A stretch of 54,043 nucleotides of DNA from an uncultured Alistipes sp. (GTDB lineage: Bacteria; Bacteroidota; Bacteroidia; Bacteroidales; Rikenellaceae), in NCBI RefSeq assembly GCF_949296715.1, contig NZ_CASFQD010000028.1, positions 1-54,043 on the forward strand. The letters run 5' to 3'. Shown here piece by piece: positions 49,498 to 54,043 of the stretch. A model generated the notes under the pieces. The model made no database searches. It had not been told where the DNA came from and saw nothing but the letters and a program-made list of their open reading frames with translations. Both the position numbers and the translations under genes were made by a program. How positions within the stretch are numbered: position 1 is the stretch's first letter; each line of letters begins with the position of its first letter.

Positions 49498-49520
49498 TCG
49501 TCATCCCAACGATTGACACG

Positions 49521-49555
49521 GCGGTTCGGAACTTCGGTTCCGGACCGCTTTTTTT
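49521..49555 (+). terminator. Intrinsic terminator after gapA
   Basis: A 12-bp stem with one wobble (49521-49532 with 49537-49548), a TTCG tetraloop and a T7 run. Confidence 0.93.
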
Positions 49556-49557
49556 AT

Positions 49558-49593
49558 GTGAGAGGTGAAAGGTAAAAGGTGAAAGGAGGAAGG
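49558..49593 (+). repeat. AGGTGAAAGGTAAAAGGTGA-type simple repeat after gapA
   Basis: The same motif family as at the ends of the DUF3784 and purB genes, again purine-rich on the strand of the upstream gene. Here it follows the terminator and not the stop codon. Confidence 0.8.
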
Positions 49594-49614
49594 CGGGGAC
49601 AGAGCGTGATGGCG

Positions 49615-49925
49615 GAGCGGCCCGGGTGGCATCGGAGCGGCGCCGGGTCGATGGCCAGGCATGGCGGCAGGGTGGTGAACCAAGATGGCGGAACGGAGTG
49701 GCCCGGAGTGATGCAGGTGCTCTGGAACGGGGTGACGGAGCGGGGTAGTGGCCCGGGTGGCGTCGGAGTGGCGCCGGGTCGATGGCCAGGCATGGCGGCA
49801 GGCGGCGAACCGGGATGGCGAACCAAGATGGCGGAACGGGAGCAGCCCCGGGTCGGCCCGAACTGTGGAACGGGGTGACGGAGCAGGGTAGTGGCCCGGG
49901 CGGCATCGTCGCGGCGCCGGGCGGT
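49615..49925 (+). repeat. Degenerate long direct repeat (131-143-bp period)
   Basis: The block TGGCCCGGGTGGC...GGCGCCGGGTCG, then GATGGCCAGGCATGGCGGCA, occurs at about 49619 and 49750, and in part at 49892. A second block, TGGAACGGGGTGACGGAGC, occurs at 49723 and 49866. Sub-units of NNATGGCGGAACGG type recur inside. No frame on either strand looks like a real protein. The stretch 49498-49972 therefore holds the gapA terminator and repeats, but no gene. Confidence 0.75.
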
Positions 49926-49972
49926 AGGAAGAATCGGGGTGTGGTGTTGGTCTCGGGCCGGTTCCGGGGCGG

Positions 49973-50377
49973 TCAGGCGCGGTCGATGCGCAGCTCGAGC
50001 GAGATGCCCGACCACTGGTTGATGGCGTAGCGCTCCGCGCGCAACCGCCGCCCGGCGAAGGAGACCTTCAGGTCGAGGTCGAACGGCCGGGTCGCGTCGA
50101 TGTCATTGCCCGTCGGCAGCGTGTGCGGAATCACGTAGACGTAAAGCATCAGGTGGTCGCATGCCGGGGCCGCGAGCGTCACGCGGCGGTCGGAGGGCAG
50201 GTCGGCGGGCCGCTCGCGGAGATTTGCACCCACGTCGGCGACGGTTGAGGAGGCCGTGGCGAAGTCGGTGCGGTTGCCGGCCGCATCGAAACAACCGCAC
50301 ATCAGCGCCGCATTGTAGCGCCACCACCCCTCGTAGCGGCTCGAAATCTCGATGGTGAATCCTTTGTTGTCGCTCAT
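49973..50377 (-). CDS. Small protein of unknown function, cytoplasmic
   Basis: The 134-residue product has no signal peptide. It looks mostly beta: ISSRYEGWWRYNAALMCGCF, DLDLKVSFAGRRLRAERYAI, SGISLELRIDRA. The start MSDNKGFTIEI at ATG 50377 is placed by the promoter box at 50383-50390; 56 in-frame codons upstream are rejected because they run through that box and are Arg-rich. I do not recognise a family, though a C2- or TerD-like beta-sandwich is conceivable. It is a lone gene, divergent from the yceD-rpmF-plsX-fabH group. Confidence 0.65.
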   Translation of the reverse strand: MSDNKGFTIEISSRYEGWWRYNAALMCGCFDAAGNRTDFATASSTVADVGANLRERPADLPSDRRVTLAAPACDHLMLYVYVIPHTLPTGNDIDATRPFDLDLKVSFAGRRLRAERYAINQWSGISLELRIDRA

Positions 50378-50382
50378 GACGG

Positions 50383-50390
50383 CAAAGATA
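50383..50390 (-). promoter_or_regulatory. Putative -7 box for the small unknown gene
   Basis: TATCTTTG on the minus strand, an exact TAnnTTTG match, 6 bases before the ATG at 50377, implying an almost leaderless mRNA. Confidence 0.55.
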
Positions 50391-50538
50391 ACGCATCGGG
50401 GGCGCACTGCCAAATTTATTTGCGGACGGCGGTGCGGCGGCCCGTTTCCGGTCTGTTTCCGGTCCCTTCCGGTGCCGTGCCGGGGCCGCGTGCGGACCCC
50501 TTTCGTGCCGCGTATGGGTGCTAAATATCTGCGTTTTC

Positions 50539-50569
50539 TTTGCAATTGTTCTATTTTTTAGTAACTTTG
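50539..50569 (+). promoter_or_regulatory. Promoter of yceD-rpmF-plsX-fabH
   Basis: TTTG (50539-50542), a 19-base spacer and TAACTTTG (50562-50569) give a complete Bacteroidota promoter about 19 bases before the ATG at 50588. Confidence 0.85.
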
Positions 50570-50587
50570 CGCACTAAATGCGTACAA

Positions 50588-51178
50588 ATGGAGGTCGCGA
50601 AAACATATTCGATCCCTTACAAAGGGCTGAAAATCGGCACGCACGACTTTGATTTCAAGGTCGGGCGGGAGCTTTTCGAGTCCTTCTCCGCCCAGGATAT
50701 CAAGGACGGCGCGTGCGACGTGCACGTGCATCTGGAGCGTGCCGAAACGCAGCTCGTGATCGACGTGCGCATCACGGGGCATGTCGTCGTGGAGTGCGAC
50801 CGCTGCCTCGAGGAGTGCAGCATCCCGATCGACTACGACGGCCGGCTGCTGGTCCGTTTCTCGGACGAGGTCCGCGAATACGACGGCGACGTGATGTGGA
50901 TTTCGCCCGTGGAGGACGAGGTCGACCTCACGCAGTATGTCTACGAGAGCATCGTGTTGTCGCTGCCCTACCAGCGGGTGCATCCCGACGGGGAGTGCAA
51001 TCCCGAAATGCTGCGGCGGTTCCGCATCGTCTCGGGAGAGGAGTTCGCCGACATCGAGGCCCGCGCCGGGCAGGAGGCCGAAGGGGCCATCCCGGCCGGC
51101 GAAATGTCGAAACTCGCGGCGCTGAAGGCGGAAATGGAGGCCGGAGCGCAGTCCGACGGCGAACACGAAGGAGAATGA
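50588..51178 (+). CDS. yceD: DUF177/YceD protein
   Basis: A conserved protein linked to 23S rRNA accumulation and found beside rpmF in most bacteria. The 196-residue product has the family's central cysteine motif in GHVVVECDRCLEECSIPI (CxxC plus Cys) and the second conserved part VDLTQYVYESIVLSLPYQRVHPDG. The start at ATG 50588 fits the promoter. Followed at 42 bases by rpmF, the usual order. Confidence 0.9.
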   Translation: MEVAKTYSIPYKGLKIGTHDFDFKVGRELFESFSAQDIKDGACDVHVHLERAETQLVIDVRITGHVVVECDRCLEECSIPIDYDGRLLVRFSDEVREYDGDVMWISPVEDEVDLTQYVYESIVLSLPYQRVHPDGECNPEMLRRFRIVSGEEFADIEARAGQEAEGAIPAGEMSKLAALKAEMEAGAQSDGEHEGE

Positions 51179-51220
51179 AAAAGAAACTGATATACGTTGA
51201 ACTTATAATTCTTTTGTAAA

Positions 51221-51406
51221 ATGGCACATCCTAAACACAAAATCTCGTCGACCCGACGTGATAAGAGAAGAACTCACTACAAGGCCGTTGTCCCGACGGT
51301 GGTTACCTGCTCGAACTGCGGTGCAGCCGTGCTGTATCACCGCGTATGCCCCGAGTGCGGCTTCTATCGCGGCAAACTGGCCATCGAGAAGAAGGCTGCC
51401 GAATAG
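51221..51406 (+). CDS. rpmF: 50S ribosomal protein L32
   Basis: The 61-residue product has the typical start AHPKHKISSTRRDKRR and a zinc ribbon with Cys30, Cys33, Cys43 and Cys46 (CSNCG and CPECG), so this is the zinc-containing (C+) form. It sits between yceD and plsX, as is common. Confidence 0.97.
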   Translation: MAHPKHKISSTRRDKRRTHYKAVVPTVVTCSNCGAAVLYHRVCPECGFYRGKLAIEKKAAE

Positions 51407-51417
51407 CGGCCTCCGAG

Positions 51418-51449
51418 AAGAGTGCATCCCGGCGGGAGTGCCTCTTTTT
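51418..51449 (+). terminator. Weak terminator or attenuator between rpmF and plsX
   Basis: An interrupted stem: 5 bp outer (AAGAG/CTCTT) and 4 bp inner (TCCC/GGGA) with a mismatched middle, followed by T5. It may lower read-through from rpmF into plsX, so that ribosomal and lipid genes can be made at different levels. Confidence 0.5.
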
Positions 51450-51528
51450 GATTTTATGCAGTTCCCGGGACCCCGCGCATGCAAGTGCGGTTGCGGGGCG
51501 GGGACGATAACCACCAAATCGCACGAAT

Positions 51529-52476
51529 ATGTTAAAGATTGGTATTGATGCCATGGGCGGCGATTTCGCTCCCGAGGCGGCGGTCAAGGGTGCCGTCATG
51601 GCGCTTGAGGCCGTAGGGCCCGACAGCCGGATCGTGCTGTTCGGCGACGAGCGGCGTATCCGCGAAGTGCTGGCTGCCGAAGGGTGCCCGGCCGAGCGTT
51701 TCGACATCGTGCCCACGACGGAGGTCATCGAGATGGGCGACCATCCGGCCAAGGCGTTTCAGGCCAAGACCGATTCGAGCATCACGGTAGGTTTTGCCCA
51801 TCTGGCCAAGGGCGCTGTCGACGGTTTCGCAAGCGCCGGCTCCACGGGCGCCATGATGGTCGGTTCGATGTATGCCGTCAAGCCGATTGAGGGTGTTATC
51901 CGCCCGACAATCTCGTCCGTCGTGCCTACGGCCTCCGGACGTCCCTCCCTGCTGCTGGATGTGGGACTGAATGTCGACTGCAAACCCGAAGTGCTGGCCC
52001 AGTACGGCCTCATCGGGTCGATTTATGCCGAATCGGTGCTGGGCATCGAGCGTCCGCGTGTCGCCGTGCTCAATATCGGCGAGGAGGAGACCAAGGGCAA
52101 TGCCCAGGCCAAGGCGACCTACGAACTGCTCAAGGCCGACAACCGCATCCGCTTCGTCGGCAACGTCGAGGGGTCGCACATCTTCTCCGGAAAAATCGCC
52201 GACGTGATTGTCTGCGACGGTTTCGTGGGCAATACGGTGCTGAAGATGGCCGAGGGCCTCTACCGCATCAACAAGGCGCTGGGCGGCGGAAACGCCTTCT
52301 GGGACGCCATGAATTATGAGAATATCGGAGGTACGCCCGTGCTGGGTGTCAACGCTCCGGTCATCATCGGTCACGGGTGCTCTTCGCCCAAGGCCATCCG
52401 AAGCATGATTCTTTCGACCGAGCAGGTCATCCGCGCCGGTCTGACTGCCAAGTTGCAGCATGCCTTCCAAAATTAA
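51529..52476 (+). CDS. plsX: Phosphate acyltransferase PlsX
   Basis: Makes acyl-phosphate from acyl-ACP at the membrane surface for phospholipid synthesis. The 315-residue product begins KIGIDAMGGDFAPEAAVKGA, the PlsX signature, and has SAGSTGAMMVGSMY, DVGLNVDCKPE, NIGEEETKGNAQAK and DVIVCDGFVGNTVLK, all in family order. It is followed at 26 bases by fabH; the plsX-fabH pair initiates fatty-acid and phospholipid synthesis. Confidence 0.96.
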   Translation: MLKIGIDAMGGDFAPEAAVKGAVMALEAVGPDSRIVLFGDERRIREVLAAEGCPAERFDIVPTTEVIEMGDHPAKAFQAKTDSSITVGFAHLAKGAVDGFASAGSTGAMMVGSMYAVKPIEGVIRPTISSVVPTASGRPSLLLDVGLNVDCKPEVLAQYGLIGSIYAESVLGIERPRVAVLNIGEEETKGNAQAKATYELLKADNRIRFVGNVEGSHIFSGKIADVIVCDGFVGNTVLKMAEGLYRINKALGGGNAFWDAMNYENIGGTPVLGVNAPVIIGHGCSSPKAIRSMILSTEQVIRAGLTAKLQHAFQN

Positions 52477-52502
52477 CAAGTCAAATCAGGAAAAGAAAAA
52501 GA

Positions 52503-53540
52503 ATGGGTAAAATAACAGCTGCGATAACGGGTGTCGGAGAGTATCTCCCCGATTACATCCTGACCAACGACGAATTGAGCCGCATGGTCGATACGACCGA
52601 CGAGTGGATCATGTCGCACGTCGGCATCAAGACGCGTCACATCCTCAAGGGCGAGGGTATCGGCACCTCCTACATGGGAGCACGTGCCGTGCTGAACTTG
52701 CTCGACAAGACGGGTGTCGATCCGATGGAGATCGATGCCGTAATCTGCGCCACGGTGACCCCCGACATGTTCTTCCCCTCGACGGGCAACCTGATTGCCG
52801 ACCAGGCCGGTTGCAAGAACGCCTTTGCCTACGACGTCTCGGCTGCCTGCAGCGGTTTCCTCTTCGCCCTGACCACGGGTGCGAAGTTCATCGAGGCCGG
52901 TACGAGCAAGAAGGTCATCGTCGTGGGTGCCGACAAGATGTCGGCAATCGTCGACTATACGGACCGCACGACCTGCCCGATTTTCGGTGACGGCGCCGCG
53001 GCCGTGCTGCTCGAGCCCAATACGGAGGGCTACGGTGTCATCGACTCGATTCTCCATTCGGACGGCTCGGGCGAGTTGCAGCTCTACATGAAGGCGGGCG
53101 GTTCGCGTTACCCCGCATCGCTCGAGACGGTGCAGAACAACTGGCACACCATCACCTGGGACGGACACGCCGTATTCAAGGCTGCCGTATCGAAGATGGC
53201 CGACGTCTCGGTCGAGATGATGGAGCGCCACCACCTGACGGGCGACGATATCCGTTATCTGGTTCCCCACCAGGCCAACCTGCGCATCATCGACGCCACG
53301 GCGCGCCGCATGGGCATCACGAGCGACAAGTGCATGATCAACATCGACCGGAACGGAAATACGACCGCTGCGACGATTCCCTCGTGTCTGTACGACTACG
53401 AGCAGGAGCTGCGTCCGGGCGACAACCTCATCCTGTCGGCCTTCGGCGGCGGATACACGTGGGGTGCCATCTACGTGAAGTGGCTCTACGACGGTTCGAA
53501 GAGCTGCCAGGTCAAGCCCGCGGCTCCCGCACAGGAGTAA
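52503..53540 (+). CDS. fabH: 3-oxoacyl-ACP synthase III
   Basis: Condenses acetyl-CoA (or a branched acyl-CoA) with malonyl-ACP to start fatty-acid synthesis. The 345-residue product has the triad Cys116 in SAACSGF, His256 in PHQANLRI and Asn286 in RNGNTTAA. Starter choice decides the amount of iso/anteiso lipids; Bacteroidota often use branched starters, but this cannot be read from the sequence alone. A long in-frame extension upstream overlaps plsX and is rejected. The protein ends in a low-complexity tail (KPAAPAQE) a little longer than usual. A strong terminator follows. Confidence 0.96.
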   Translation: MGKITAAITGVGEYLPDYILTNDELSRMVDTTDEWIMSHVGIKTRHILKGEGIGTSYMGARAVLNLLDKTGVDPMEIDAVICATVTPDMFFPSTGNLIADQAGCKNAFAYDVSAACSGFLFALTTGAKFIEAGTSKKVIVVGADKMSAIVDYTDRTTCPIFGDGAAAVLLEPNTEGYGVIDSILHSDGSGELQLYMKAGGSRYPASLETVQNNWHTITWDGHAVFKAAVSKMADVSVEMMERHHLTGDDIRYLVPHQANLRIIDATARRMGITSDKCMINIDRNGNTTAATIPSCLYDYEQELRPGDNLILSAFGGGYTWGAIYVKWLYDGSKSCQVKPAAPAQE

Positions 53541-53577
53541 TTCCCGGGGACCGGCGGCAGCCGGAGCGAAACATCGG

Positions 53578-53615
53578 AAAAAAGGTCGTGCGACACGGTT
53601 CGCGCGGCCTTTTTT
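53578..53615 (+). terminator. Intrinsic terminator after fabH
   Basis: A 16-bp stem with two wobbles (53578-53593 with 53600-53615), a 6-base loop, A6 on the left and T6 on the right. The stretch 53616-53880 that follows holds nothing I can support. Confidence 0.92.
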
Positions 53616-53880
53616 CGTTTTCCGGGGTTTCTTTCCGCTCTCCGCAGGGCCGTTTTTCTCTCTTAAGCGGCAGGCGGTTTCCCCATTTTTTCCCTCCATC
53701 GCGGCAACCGGGCTGGCGGGTGCGGGCGGGCGGTGTCGGGCATTTTCCGGCCGGAGCGTCCGCCCGTTTTCGGAGGCTGGGAAAAATCCGTGCCGAACGG
53801 CTCTTTTGCCCCGACTTTTCCAATTTTTGGAAAAGACAGGAGGCGGTTCGGCATGGCCAAACCAAAAAACTTCGTTTTCG

Positions 53881-53912
53881 TTTGCCTCTGCACTCACCTT
53901 TCGCTATATTTG
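53881..53912 (+). promoter_or_regulatory. Strong promoter at the right end
   Basis: TTTG (53881-53884), a 20-base spacer and TATATTTG (53905-53912) match both boxes. It reads toward the window edge, into an AT-richer stretch. Confidence 0.82.
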
Positions 53913-53976
53913 TTGTAATCAGGTAGGTTTTATTTGACTATCAACAGATTGGATAAAACTCGCACGAGAACGGGCA

Positions 53977-54043
53977 ATGGATAAGAAAAAGCCGGACTGT
54001 TCCGAACCGCCATATTTCTCATGCTTTCAAATAACTCTTTATC
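53977..54043 (+). CDS. Possible partial gene cut by the window edge
   Basis: An open frame starts at ATG 53977 with MDKKKPDCSEPPYFSCFQIT and runs off the end. It lies about 60 bases behind a complete promoter, and its codons are AT-richer than the rest of the window. Only 22 residues are visible and they identify no family. It could also be leader RNA without translation. Confidence 0.35.
   Translation, partial: MDKKKPDCSEPPYFSCFQITLY

Noticed and set aside
49498..49972. Proline-rich frames in the repeat region after gapA
   Set aside because: They arise from the repeat itself (MPPG and RHPG patterns) in several frames at once and have no initiation context.
1..54043. Prophage, insertion sequence, toxin-antitoxin or CRISPR elements
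   Set aside because: No transposase, integrase, terminase, Cas or toxin-antitoxin motif was recognised in any frame, and no inverted-repeat pair flanks a gene.

Overview
The window looks like chromosome from a GC-rich member of the Bacteroidales, most likely Alistipes or a close Rikenellaceae relative. This genus call is my inference. It rests on Bacteroidota-type promoters (TAnnTTTG, sometimes with TTTG 19-20 bases upstream), weak Shine-Dalgarno sites, Bacteroidota-specific families (DUF4254, DUF4834, DUF1573, DUF3784, S9 peptidases, a TonB receptor with a carboxypeptidase-like regulatory domain), a fused NuoCD in a complex I lacking NuoEFG, and a tryptophanase gene. No prophage, transposase, integrase or CRISPR array was seen. 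It reads as a core chromosomal region.

Layout. 1-6.1 kb: a secreted protein of unknown function, dapD-birA (minus), a secreted prolyl oligopeptidase and aspartate kinase. 6.3-14.3 kb: a DUF4435 protein (minus), an SUI1-type factor, a large protein with an HExxH site, propeller and predicted outer-membrane barrel, a class A penicillin-binding protein, and asd. dapD, aspartate kinase and asd all belong to the aspartate/lysine/diaminopimelate route, which feeds the peptidoglycan used by the PBP. 14.4-17.2 kb: tryptophanase (minus), iron-type superoxide dismutase and a small Cys-rich secreted protein. 17.3-27.1 kb: one compact operon nuoA-B-CD-H-I-J-K-L-M-N. 27.2-31.1 kb (minus): dipeptidyl peptidase IV, a conserved unknown and a glucosaminidase with LysM domains. 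31.2-32.9 kb: DUF4254 plus a family 9 glycosyltransferase. 33-37 kb (minus): a lipoprotein, a two-gene pair resembling the electron-bifurcating transhydrogenase NfnAB, and a DUF1573 protein. 37.2-37.7 kb: four tRNA genes (Asn, Val, Val, Val). 37.9-44 kb: an acetyltransferase and a nitroreductase (minus), Tex, and a TonB-dependent receptor. 44-46 kb: a structured, repeat-rich stretch, a DUF3784 membrane protein and purB. 46.2-49.5 kb: a DUF4834 protein, mlaE-mlaF and gapA. 50-53.5 kb: a small unknown gene, then yceD(DUF177)-rpmF-plsX-fabH, the usual ribosome/lipid initiation cluster. The right end carries a strong promoter and an open frame cut by the window edge.

Points of most interest. (1) A protein combines a gluzincin-like HExxH...E site, a TolB-like propeller and a predicted barrel. 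(2) A complex I without its NADH module lies about 6 kb from an Nfn-like transhydrogenase, which suggests a shared ferredoxin/NAD(P)H economy. (3) Purine-rich GTGA-containing simple repeats on the coding strand contain the stop codons of three genes, and a fourth tract follows the gapA terminator. (4) A compact minus-strand promoter-hairpin-terminator cassette near 44.15 kb may be a small RNA of about 65 nt. (5) Two GC-rich degenerate minisatellites lie between genes. All functional statements come from reading translations and motifs. No database search was run.
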